The position numbers were made by a program, and so were the translations under genes. The notes under the pieces were generated by a model. It was not told the DNA's origin and did no database searches. It saw nothing but the letters and a program-made list of their open reading frames with translations. This document shows, piece after piece, positions 34,213 through 41,776 of a stretch of DNA of 64,000 nucleotides (positions are counted from its first letter, which is position 1; each line of letters opens with the position of its first letter). Origin of the DNA: JACMRP01 sp047302465 (GTDB lineage Bacteria; Bdellovibrionota; Bdellovibrionia; Bdellovibrionales; Bdellovibrionaceae); the NCBI RefSeq assembly GCF_047302465.1, contig NZ_CP178621.1, forward strand, positions 2,418,001 through 2,482,000. Direction: 5' to 3'.

Positions 34213-34583
34213 TGGAAACCTGCTCCTGTTACGATCATACAACGGCGAGTTGCTACATAAGCATTAAACCCACCCTCTTCTACTGCTACGTGTTTTACTA
34301 ATTTCAGTGGCGATCCTTTTGTCGTCGCTTTCTGGCCTGGAACCAAAGAACCTTCCTTCTGATTGACGGCATTCATGAAGGCGTTACGCACCGTTGGATC
34401 TTCGCCAACTCCATAACCCATGACATACCAGGTACAGTCTTTACCTTCGATGTTACCAATGGATTGAAGGTTTGCAGGATCGGCCTTTTCATCAAAAGAC
34501 ACGACGTTCAATTTTTGAGCGACACTCGCAGAGGCACAAGCCATAAGCTGAGATGCTAATATCAAATAGATAATGTACTTCAT
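34209..34583 (-). CDS. TRL-like small lipoprotein
   Basis: 124 residues with signal peptide and lipobox (LMACAS). The mature part resembles TRL-type bacterial lipoproteins: SIGNIEGKDCTWYVMGYGVG, then TVRNAFMNAVNQKEGS and LVKHVAVEEGGFNAYVATRR followed by CMIVTGAG. Two Cys likely pair. Its stop overlaps the start of the frameshifted lipoprotein gene, and a large lipoprotein lies 9 bases upstream, so the three form one operon ending at the hairpin near 33.86 kb. Confidence 0.7.
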   Translation of the reverse strand: MKYIIYLILASQLMACASASVAQKLNVVSFDEKADPANLQSIGNIEGKDCTWYVMGYGVGEDPTVRNAFMNAVNQKEGSLVPGQKATTKGSPLKLVKHVAVEEGGFNAYVATRRCMIVTGAGFQ

Positions 34584-34592
34584 GATTTCTCC

Positions 34593-35555
34593 TTACTTTT
34601 GCAATTCAAATTTGTGAGCTGTTTTTGTGATGTGACTTGGAATTTCTAGTGTGTAATCCACGGTCACACGATTGCCATTTTTTACAACGGTCATATCTAA
34701 GTTCAATGTTACGTCCACTCCCTTGTAGGTCACCGGGCCATGATAACTGTAAGTCAACGTTTTCACGGTGCCACTCTCAGTCAGCGTCGTACTGCCAAGT
34801 CCTTGCATAGGTCCAAGGTCTGTCGACATATCTGAGTTGGAACTAACTGATCGATAGAGAGGGAACATTAACGTCTTGATATATTTATTAGAAGACCGAC
34901 TGAAGATGTCACTGCTGTTGTATTCCACAATCGCAGTTCTTCTGGTAACCGCGGCTCCGTCAAAGCTGACGAGATCCCACCAATTGGCGAACTCATCCCA
35001 AACAGAAAAGTCGACGGCTTTTTTACAGTCGACAACGTCCAACTTTCCGTTGATTTCGCTGACGGTTCCATCGGACTCAGTACCTTTGGCAAAAACAGAA
35101 ACGTTAAAGCCTGTTGCTGTAATATTGTTGATGCGGACTTTTGTTTTTTCCGCCATGACATTGCGTCCCCCGTTTTCAAAGCTAGAAAACATCAGAGGGT
35201 TGCCGCCGCCGGGTGCTGACATATCTGCACGATACTCTGTTTGAGAGTATGCAGCCGGAATCACTACACTCGCTGTAGGCTTGGTGGTGCTTGAAACGGA
35301 TTTACACGCATCTGTAACAGTTTCCGCGTAAAACTCCAAAGACACTTCGCTGCCGCTTTGACCAAACGACTTCACGACGGCCGTTGTCGCCTTCCACTCT
35401 TTGCCGAAGACCTGGCCAGATACGTTTTGATCAGTGTAATCAGGCCACGTCCCAAATGCGGAGTTAGGGCTTGAGCCATCAACTTTTACACTAGGACTAC
35501 ATGCCGTCATCAGCGTCATTGCGATGCCGGCAGTAAATAAAGACATTGTTTTCAT
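34593..35555 (-). CDS. lipoprotein of unknown function
   Basis: 320 residues from ATG 35555, preceded by AAAGGAG; the longer frame to 35609 has no signal before it. Lipobox LMTACS. The mature part is rich in Ser/Thr and beta structure: VSGQVFGKEWKATTAVVKSF early, GGRNVMAEKTKVRINNITAT in the middle, and a C-terminal strand-rich part ending THKFELQK. The first half has a repeat of the style VEFYAE...ITNI seen in secreted beta-sandwich proteins. No family recognised. Heads the lipoprotein operon. Confidence 0.7.
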   Translation of the reverse strand: MKTMSLFTAGIAMTLMTACSPSVKVDGSSPNSAFGTWPDYTDQNVSGQVFGKEWKATTAVVKSFGQSGSEVSLEFYAETVTDACKSVSSTTKPTASVVIPAAYSQTEYRADMSAPGGGNPLMFSSFENGGRNVMAEKTKVRINNITATGFNVSVFAKGTESDGTVSEINGKLDVVDCKKAVDFSVWDEFANWWDLVSFDGAAVTRRTAIVEYNSSDIFSRSSNKYIKTLMFPLYRSVSSNSDMSTDLGPMQGLGSTTLTESGTVKTLTYSYHGPVTYKGVDVTLNLDMTVVKNGNRVTVDYTLEIPSHITKTAHKFELQK

Positions 35556-35661
35556 GGGTTGCTCCTTTGTTGTGATCCAAGGATTCAACGAATCCCTGGA
35601 CCTCATCAACTAAAGGAGGCTTTAGCGCGAATTTAATGCGAACAACTTGTTCGCAAGGGGA

Positions 35662-36495
35662 CTATTTTGGAAGCTCTAGACTTTGTCCTTGGAGAGTGAT
35701 TTGAACAGGCTTCTCGTCCTGATAGTCCGCAGTGAGTTTAAAATACTGACGGTTTCTATCAGCACCAATAAAGGCACCTTCCACTTCAAAATGTAAAAGC
35801 CCGTTCGTCATACTTTCTTGCGATAATGTCAGGTTTTTAAAACGCGACGCTAAGTTTGATTCTTGTGTATCTAACAAATTACATCCGTTCAATTGGCCAG
35901 ATGGACAGCTCAAGCGTAAAAAGCTGCCTGGACCCTCAATAATGAGATCTGAATAAAGGGCGCGAATACGAACCCAACGCTGAGACGGCAAATACAAATT
36001 GTCCTTACCAATAGTAACTTGCTCGCCGTCAGCCTCCGCAAAACTTGCAAAGGATTTTGCGATATCCACTGTCTGTGAGAATTCTAAAACTCCGCAGTGA
36101 TCAAAATAAATTCTCGAGATATATCCAAAAGCTCCTGAAACTTTTAGAGGCTCTTTGCTGGAAGAATATAGAAGTTCACGATTAATAACGAAATGACCGT
36201 TTGCAAGAAGTACATAAGTTTTCGCCGGAGCCAGTGCCGGCTCTTCCTGAGCAGTCGCAAAATAGAGCTCATTGAGCTTAGGTAAAGAGCAAGTTTGTAC
36301 TCGTTTTAAGTACGCATTCACAGGAGCTTTCGCACCGCAATTGTCATAACGCAGGCAGGACTCAATAAAGGAGTTATAGTGCCGAGCTGAAAAAACAATG
36401 GCCTGCTCAGAAAGACCACCGCCATTATTAACCACGTCGCCACCAGCAAAGGCCCAAGAACACGCAAATAGAGCTATAAAAAGGAATGCTTTCAT
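35662..36495 (-). CDS. secreted protein of unknown function
   Basis: 277 residues from ATG 36495 with AAGGCGG upstream; signal peptide MKAFLFIALFACSWAFA. The mature protein begins GGDVVNNGGGLSEQAIVFSA, then a Cys-containing helix (ESCLRYDNCGAKAPVNAYL) and a long beta-rich region with a right-handed-helix or sandwich feel (LRLSCPSGQLNGCNLLDTQE). The N-terminal GGxxxNGGG motif with a following helical Cys segment recurs in Bdellovibrio secreted proteins from memory. Its start codon overlaps that of the divergent gene at 36494. Confidence 0.65.
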   Translation of the reverse strand: MKAFLFIALFACSWAFAGGDVVNNGGGLSEQAIVFSARHYNSFIESCLRYDNCGAKAPVNAYLKRVQTCSLPKLNELYFATAQEEPALAPAKTYVLLANGHFVINRELLYSSSKEPLKVSGAFGYISRIYFDHCGVLEFSQTVDIAKSFASFAEADGEQVTIGKDNLYLPSQRWVRIRALYSDLIIEGPGSFLRLSCPSGQLNGCNLLDTQESNLASRFKNLTLSQESMTNGLLHFEVEGAFIGADRNRQYFKLTADYQDEKPVQITLQGQSLELPK

Positions 36496-37408
36496 GTTAA
36501 CCCGCCTTATGTATAAATTTGTTTCTATCGTCCTTTTTGGCCTAATGCCATCATTTTGCGTTGCTTCCAACTTATCACAAGCCCGCCCGGCGGACTTATT
36601 GGAAGACTCGGAGTTCGTTGTCGACCTCACTGATCCAGAACTTCTGCAGAACAAAGAAAAAACCTGGCAAGTCCTCGGCGCCGACATCAAAAAGAAATGT
36701 ACTTTGTACATCCGATCGCATTTTGACAGAGCCCAAGCCGAGCAAGCAAAAGCCGCCGTTTATCAATTCCACCAACTTCAACGTGACAGCACCGTCAACT
36801 ATTACAATAAATACTCGAGCGATCAGTTCACCTTGTGGCTGATCACTGAAAATAAAGATCTTCCGATTATTGGCCTTGGCTGTCTTATGGACACTCCGCT
36901 AAATTCTCAAGCGGAACGAAATTTCACTCTTGAAGGCGCCTCTCATTTGATTGGACAACCTGATTTTTTCTCTAAGGCTAAAACTCGTTCAACTCGTACT
37001 AAAATCGCCTATGAGCTTTTGCCCACAGTTAGTGAAGTGACATTGAATAGTCCCCTTCGCTTCGCGGGCGAAGCAGATGAGCGTGGGACACGCCTGACGG
37101 TCACTCACTTTCCACGCATTCAAGATGGCAAACTGATAGATCCCGCCCAACAAAGACCGGATCTTCCAAGTTGCAGTCTTTACTATAATACTAATAGCGG
37201 AACTCTGACCTCCTACGACGTAACTCTGCCGGCTGGCGAAAAATTCTCTGTCCGTGGCTTTCGCGAAGGCTCTGGAGCCTACTCATTCTACATGACTCCC
37301 AAGCAAGGAAATTACGGCATGGAGATGACCTGCTATTTTTCGAAAGATAGGCCTCAGACTTTTTCTGAAATTCAGAATACTCTCGGAACTTTTGTAGAAA
37401 TTAAGTAG
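36494..37408 (+). CDS. secreted protein of unknown function
   Basis: 304 residues from ATG 36494, where AAGGA stands 8 bases upstream; ATG 36509 is an alternative without a site. Signal peptide about 1-25 (IVLFGLMPSFCVAS). Mature part is mixed alpha/beta with Cys at KKKCTLYI, LGCLMD, PSCSLYY and TCYFSK, suggesting two disulfides. It has no recognised family. It is followed after 6 bases by the putative zinc peptidase, so it may be its partner or substrate. Its start codon shares two bases with the divergent gene. Confidence 0.65.
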   Translation: MLTRLMYKFVSIVLFGLMPSFCVASNLSQARPADLLEDSEFVVDLTDPELLQNKEKTWQVLGADIKKKCTLYIRSHFDRAQAEQAKAAVYQFHQLQRDSTVNYYNKYSSDQFTLWLITENKDLPIIGLGCLMDTPLNSQAERNFTLEGASHLIGQPDFFSKAKTRSTRTKIAYELLPTVSEVTLNSPLRFAGEADERGTRLTVTHFPRIQDGKLIDPAQQRPDLPSCSLYYNTNSGTLTSYDVTLPAGEKFSVRGFREGSGAYSFYMTPKQGNYGMEMTCYFSKDRPQTFSEIQNTLGTFVEIK

Positions 37409-37414
37409 GTGCCT

Positions 37415-38407
37415 ATGAAAACAATTCTGCTTTTATCTCTATTATTTTCTTTCAACTGTTTTGCGCTTACCAAAAACGAAGCTTTGGTTTTATCCAAATC
37501 ACGTATTGAAGGTCTCAAGCTAGGTTTTCGTGCCCTCGCTTACAATTGCTTTACGGCAGAGGAAGATTGTCAGATCGAAACCTATAGTCAGAGCGCAACG
37601 CTCAAATGGATTCTCAGTGAACAGCCAGCCCCATCGGTAGAATATTCGTCAGGTCCTGAAAATTTCACGATCGACGGAGCGGTTCGCATTGCAAAGACCG
37701 GTAGCACATGGGGATCACTTGTTATTTTCAACGAAGACCTTCTGACTCGCGAAGTGACTCCTGGAAATTTCGAAGCTCTGGAATTTTTCGAAATCATTGG
37801 CGTTCTTGTTCACGAGTTCGGTCACCACCAAGCGGAGTGGCTCGATAAAGCCGGTCTTCCTCAGCTTGGACATCAAGAGTTGGATGAACTTGCTGTAAAA
37901 GTTGTGACGTACTTGAAAGACCGCACCCGTCAGATTCGTATAACTCAAGACGAGGTTCCTGAGTTGAAACCTGGACACGAACTGACCATCTATCAGATTG
38001 ATATCGAGTACTTTAACGGGATTCGCAATATCTGGAGCAACATCTTCATCGATAGCATCGTCGAGACCCGCGAGATTTCTCAAATTCTGTTACATGGCGT
38101 TGCTTGCCCAAAATCCTATACCCGAGGACACCTAACATTCGACGGTAAACCGAATTACATCTCACTACGGAAAGTAAAAGCACCCAAATTCGAGTTCAAA
38201 AACTCGTTGATCACAATGAAACAAGACGCTGAGGAAGGCTCGGTTCTTTGTATAGACAGCCAACAAGGGACGTTTAACGTTTTTCGTGGCTACACTGACA
38301 TTCACCTGCGTCTACAATTTCGCTTAAACGACCAAGGGAATTTAGATTTTGCAGAGAACGGCACTTACCTTAACGCCGTCCCTCCTCCAGACGAACACGC
38401 GCAATAA
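37415..38407 (+). CDS. secreted putative zinc metallopeptidase
   Basis: 330 residues from ATG 37415 (AGGTG upstream), signal peptide MKTILLLSLLFSFNCFA. The motif VLVHEFGHHQAEW gives an HExxH pair (His 133, Glu 134, His 137) with a helical continuation and acidic residues (QELDELAVKV) that could provide a third ligand. The surroundings (LVIFNEDLLTREVTPGNFEA upstream) fit a gluzincin-like layout. The C-terminal about 150 residues are beta-rich with two Cys. Role inferred as envelope or prey-directed proteolysis; the HExxH is seen, the activity is not proven. Confidence 0.65.
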   Translation: MKTILLLSLLFSFNCFALTKNEALVLSKSRIEGLKLGFRALAYNCFTAEEDCQIETYSQSATLKWILSEQPAPSVEYSSGPENFTIDGAVRIAKTGSTWGSLVIFNEDLLTREVTPGNFEALEFFEIIGVLVHEFGHHQAEWLDKAGLPQLGHQELDELAVKVVTYLKDRTRQIRITQDEVPELKPGHELTIYQIDIEYFNGIRNIWSNIFIDSIVETREISQILLHGVACPKSYTRGHLTFDGKPNYISLRKVKAPKFEFKNSLITMKQDAEEGSVLCIDSQQGTFNVFRGYTDIHLRLQFRLNDQGNLDFAENGTYLNAVPPPDEHAQ

Positions 38408-38427
38408 AACGAAGCTGTCTATTTTCC

Positions 38428-38457
38428 CATTCCTGAAAGCTCTGGCAATCAGGAATG
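38428..38457. terminator. hairpin between convergent genes
   Basis: CATTCCTGA (38428-38436) pairs with TCAGGAATG (38449-38457), nine base pairs with a 12-base loop, between the convergent peptidase and lipoprotein genes. No T run on either side, so termination strength is doubtful. Confidence 0.4.
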
Positions 38458-38479
38458 AGTCAAGTTTGAGATCTCAATA

Positions 38480-39166
38480 TTAATAGCAATTTCCTGTGCG
38501 CGTCGTGTGTCTATCAGAATCCGATTCAGAACCAGAGAAGGTCGCAACAGCCTTTTGGTCCTTATCGTAAAGCTTAATATTCACAGATTCTGTCGTCGTG
38601 CTGTAGTAGTATTCAACATCACGAGAGCCAATGTGACTTACATCTTCATAGCCACACTCTGTACGAGTTCCACCACCACCGAAGCAGCGAGTACGAGTCG
38701 CACACTGTGAAGGATTCGCAGGATCACATTCAGTGACAGTTTCACATCTCTCTGGTTCGCTCACTTGGCGACATCTGTATTCGCGCGTGTAGTAAGTGCA
38801 AGACTCAGTTCCGCTCTGAACATCGCCACTGCGGTAGTCCACATCATACAAGCCATCAACCGCATATGGCTGACCGCTGACGCCCGCATTAATACGAATG
38901 CGATCGCCTGAATTCATTTTTTTAAGGTTTTGGGTCGTCTTAAAAGTGAAACTCTCTTTTCCAGAAGGAAGTTGCATTTCTAAAACAATCTTCTTTTTAC
39001 TATTTACTTTCAATTTGCCTGAATATTGACCAGGCTGGATGTCTATGTTCTTGCGACCATCTACCAAAGTGATTTTGCGATGCACAGTTGTATATCCTGC
39101 AAAGTCTTTACAGCCAGCAAGTACGAGCAAACACGAAAGCGCAGCTCCAATTTTCATTAGTTTCAT
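38480..39166 (-). CDS. Cys-rich lipoprotein of unknown function
   Basis: 228 residues with lipobox LAGCKD. The first half is a small beta domain (KITLVDGRKNIDIQPGQYSG, LKVNSKKKIVLEMQLPSGKE). The middle carries a dense Cys run (SCTYYTREYRCRQVSEPERC, ETVTECDPANPSQCATRTRC) followed by GGGG, which looks like a disulfide-knotted module. The C-terminus is Ser/Asp/Thr-rich and ends NCY. No family known. The upstream 250 bases on the plus strand hold no gene. Confidence 0.7.
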   Translation of the reverse strand: MKLMKIGAALSCLLVLAGCKDFAGYTTVHRKITLVDGRKNIDIQPGQYSGKLKVNSKKKIVLEMQLPSGKESFTFKTTQNLKKMNSGDRIRINAGVSGQPYAVDGLYDVDYRSGDVQSGTESCTYYTREYRCRQVSEPERCETVTECDPANPSQCATRTRCFGGGGTRTECGYEDVSHIGSRDVEYYYSTTTESVNIKLYDKDQKAVATFSGSESDSDRHTTRTGNCY

Positions 39167-39342
39167 AAGCGTCCCCTCTTAAAAATGGTGGTTCAATTTG
39201 ACCGGTTTTTTCCTGTCGCATCGCTGCCAGTACAAAAACGATGCCAGGACCTTTGGTAGCAAAAGGGGTCTAGCTCACGCGGCCCAGCAAAACGTCTCGA
39301 TCTCGAACATATCAAGCTAAGACATAGGACGCGTTTATGAGC

Positions 39343-39376
39343 GATATTTCAGCACCGAAAGCTATTTCGAAATATC
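39343..39376. promoter_or_regulatory. inverted repeat GATATTTC / GAAATATC
   Basis: Eight-base arms at 39343-39350 and 39369-39376, 42 bases before the transglycosylase start, with an internal ATTTCGAAAT palindrome. A possible operator; the 250-base gap from 39167 to 39417 holds nothing else I can support. Confidence 0.35.
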
Positions 39377-39417
39377 ATAGATAGATACCATCCAACACAT
39401 TCTCAAGAGGTTACGTA

Positions 39418-40314
39418 GTGCGGATATTCGTGAGTCTCTTTCTTTGTCTTTGTTTTAGTGCCACGGCTTATGCCAAAAAAGATTCTTTTTCCGCCAACAA
39501 AACTTGGGTCAGAAAAGAACTCACACGCATGGGACTTTCTAAAGGCTTTATTGATGAGTCTTTAAAACAGTACGACACCGATACTTTTAAAATGGTGCTG
39601 ACACTGAATCTGATGGGCTTTATGCAACCCCCTGGTCAGCATATGAATCATGTAACCCCTGAGGCCGTGCGCGCCGCTAAGAAGTTTGTAGGCGCTAACA
39701 AAAAGGCTTTCGATCTTGCCGAGAAAAAGTACAAAGTTCCGCCCTCTGTGATTTCATCTTTGATTTGGATCGAAACCCGCCATGGTGAAGATGTGGGCCG
39801 TTTTCACACCGTCAGCGTCTTTTTGCACCTCCTACAAGCGGATATGAAACAGAACCGCGAAGAGCTCACGAAGCTAGCAATCCAAAAGAACAAAAAAGAC
39901 GGTCGTTTTACCACTGCTAGAATCAAAGAACTCATGCCCGAGCGAACCAAGAAAAAAGCGCAATGGGCCCGCGAGCAAATTATCGCGCTCGCCGCAATTC
40001 GTAAGAACAAGCATTTGAATATTAAAACTTTGCGTGGCTCTTATGCCGGAGCTTTTGGTCTGCCTCAGTTTATCCCATCAAGTTATCGTGATTATGCTAA
40101 GTCCTTTAAAGCCAAGGCGACTCCGAACCTTTACAAACCAAGTGATGCGATCATGAGTGTGGCTTATTACTTGTCTAAAAGTGGTTGGAAGAATCGCAAG
40201 TCTTCCGCCAAGGTTACAGCCCTCATGAAATACAATAACAGCCGAGATTATGCAGATAGCATTTTGGCTATTTCTAAGAAGGCGACTCCGAACCGAGTTG
40301 CTTCAAGTCAGTAG
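39418..40314 (+). CDS. MltB-type lytic murein transglycosylase
   Basis: 298 residues from GTG 39418 with AGAGG upstream; signal peptide about 1-20. SLT_2/MltB core: VRKELTRMGLSKGFIDESL, VISSLIWIETRHGEDVGRF with the catalytic Glu, YAGAFGLPQFIPSSYRDYAK and DAIMSVAYYLSKSGW. The family cleaves peptidoglycan between MurNAc and GlcNAc with 1,6-anhydro formation. Such enzymes can serve the predator for its own wall or for prey-wall entry and remodelling; no lipobox is present, so it is soluble in the periplasm or exported. Overlaps the ATP-grasp gene tail-to-tail by 12 bases. Confidence 0.9.
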   Translation: MRIFVSLFLCLCFSATAYAKKDSFSANKTWVRKELTRMGLSKGFIDESLKQYDTDTFKMVLTLNLMGFMQPPGQHMNHVTPEAVRAAKKFVGANKKAFDLAEKKYKVPPSVISSLIWIETRHGEDVGRFHTVSVFLHLLQADMKQNREELTKLAIQKNKKDGRFTTARIKELMPERTKKKAQWAREQIIALAAIRKNKHLNIKTLRGSYAGAFGLPQFIPSSYRDYAKSFKAKATPNLYKPSDAIMSVAYYLSKSGWKNRKSSAKVTALMKYNNSRDYADSILAISKKATPNRVASSQ

Positions 40315-41571
40315 TCCCCAGGTTTGCAGCAAATCACTGTCTCGATGCCAGCGTTCGCCGATATCGGTGCGATAGAACATATTTGGAATTTGAATATTCT
40401 TAACGCGCGAGTAAGCTTCTTTTCGCGCATCATCCATGGTCGATCCTGAGCCCGAGACCACAACCGAGTAACCAGACGTGCCGGTCAAGAGCCACTCCCC
40501 TTCAACCAATTTTACTTCGCAAGGATAGACACCTTCCGTGAGCGGTTTTTTGAAAACCACAGGAGCGTCTTCCGAGAATTTTTTAAACGTGTCGTAGTCC
40601 GTGAATGGAAACGGAGGAACTGCCACGACAACCGCTAGTTGCAAACCTTTTTTGGTACGAAGCTGAAAGTCTTGGCCTGCAGCAAGGGCGTACATGAGCT
40701 CTCCCCATTTCGAAAGAATACCTTCCAGCTGCAAATTCAAAGTCGGATAGCCAAAACGTGGCGTGAACTCGAGCGGATAGATACCGCGGGAATTCACAAT
40801 GCAGTTAATATCGAAGTACCCCACATAACCATTAATGCGGGACTCTAGCTTACCAAGAGTCTCATTAAAAAGTCTGGTGTCACTCGCCCAAAACCCGGTC
40901 GTTCCCATTTCTCCGGTCGAGGGACCGATGTCATTATTCATCATTTTTTTATGTTCAAAGTTGATAAGCGCGGGTAGCAAAAACTTACTGCCATTGTAGA
41001 AGGCGCCGACGGCAACTTCGACTCCGGAAACAAACTTTTGCATTTGAAAACGACGGATCTTTTTCCCCCACCCTTTACGATAGCGCTCTAAGATCGTAAT
41101 AACATCTTTGCCATCTTCTTCTTGACCGACGTACGACAGAACCTTGTCGTTCTGGGCTTTGCCACTAGGTTTAACAACGTATCTGCCCGGAGTCGTTCTG
41201 ACAAAATGAATGGCACTGTCAAAATCTTGAAATTCCCAAGATGGAATCGTGTTCAAACCTGCAGCCCGCATTTCTTCGCTACCAAATTCACGGTCAAACT
41301 CAAGCTTGTCAGAATAGCGAGTACCGCCCACAACCTTGAGGCCCTCTTTGCGAAGACGCTCGCAGATATCGCCAAAGTCCGAGTCATCAAAGATGATCGC
41401 ATCGGCCCAAGTTTTGTGTTCTTCCCAGTTTTCTACCTTTTCGACAAAACCGTCTCCGACCTCTTTTTCAGAGCGCGAAAGAACGGCATATTTGACCTCG
41501 TGCCCTTCTTTGAGGATTTGATTGGCCAGGGCTGTCAAAAGTGAATATCGGGTCACAAAAAGAAACTTCAT
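40303..41571 (-). CDS. PurD-like ATP-grasp protein, non-canonical
   Basis: 422 residues. An N-terminal Rossmann-like part (KFLFVTRYSLLTALANQILK) and a full ATP-grasp domain (GRYVVKPSGKAQNDKVLSY, FVSGVEVAVGAFYNGSKFL, YFDINCIVNSRGIYPLEFTP, RFGYPTLNLQ) resemble phosphoribosylamine-glycine ligase, but the usual GxGGREHAL N-terminal motif is absent. It is therefore a PurD relative whose substrate may differ. It is divergent from the urate-catabolic genes at 41777, which hints at a purine link. Confident as ATP-grasp ligase, unsure as PurD. Confidence 0.75.
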   Translation of the reverse strand: MKFLFVTRYSLLTALANQILKEGHEVKYAVLSRSEKEVGDGFVEKVENWEEHKTWADAIIFDDSDFGDICERLRKEGLKVVGGTRYSDKLEFDREFGSEEMRAAGLNTIPSWEFQDFDSAIHFVRTTPGRYVVKPSGKAQNDKVLSYVGQEEDGKDVITILERYRKGWGKKIRRFQMQKFVSGVEVAVGAFYNGSKFLLPALINFEHKKMMNNDIGPSTGEMGTTGFWASDTRLFNETLGKLESRINGYVGYFDINCIVNSRGIYPLEFTPRFGYPTLNLQLEGILSKWGELMYALAAGQDFQLRTKKGLQLAVVVAVPPFPFTDYDTFKKFSEDAPVVFKKPLTEGVYPCEVKLVEGEWLLTGTSGYSVVVSGSGSTMDDARKEAYSRVKNIQIPNMFYRTDIGERWHRDSDLLQTWGLLT

Positions 41572-41776
41572 AGGTCGATGCTATGCTGGCTTTAAGCGAG
41601 AAGAAACCAAATGACCCCGAACTTGTTCAATTGCATTTGGACGCGTCCAAAAAACGCTGAATGACTCGAGAAGTCAGCGCAAAATCCCCTCAGAAACTCA
41701 ATTTAAAATTGTTGGTTTTTCATTGGGCAAATGCTCTAATCGTCCCTTCAACTATTTCAGGCAAAAAGGGCTTATT

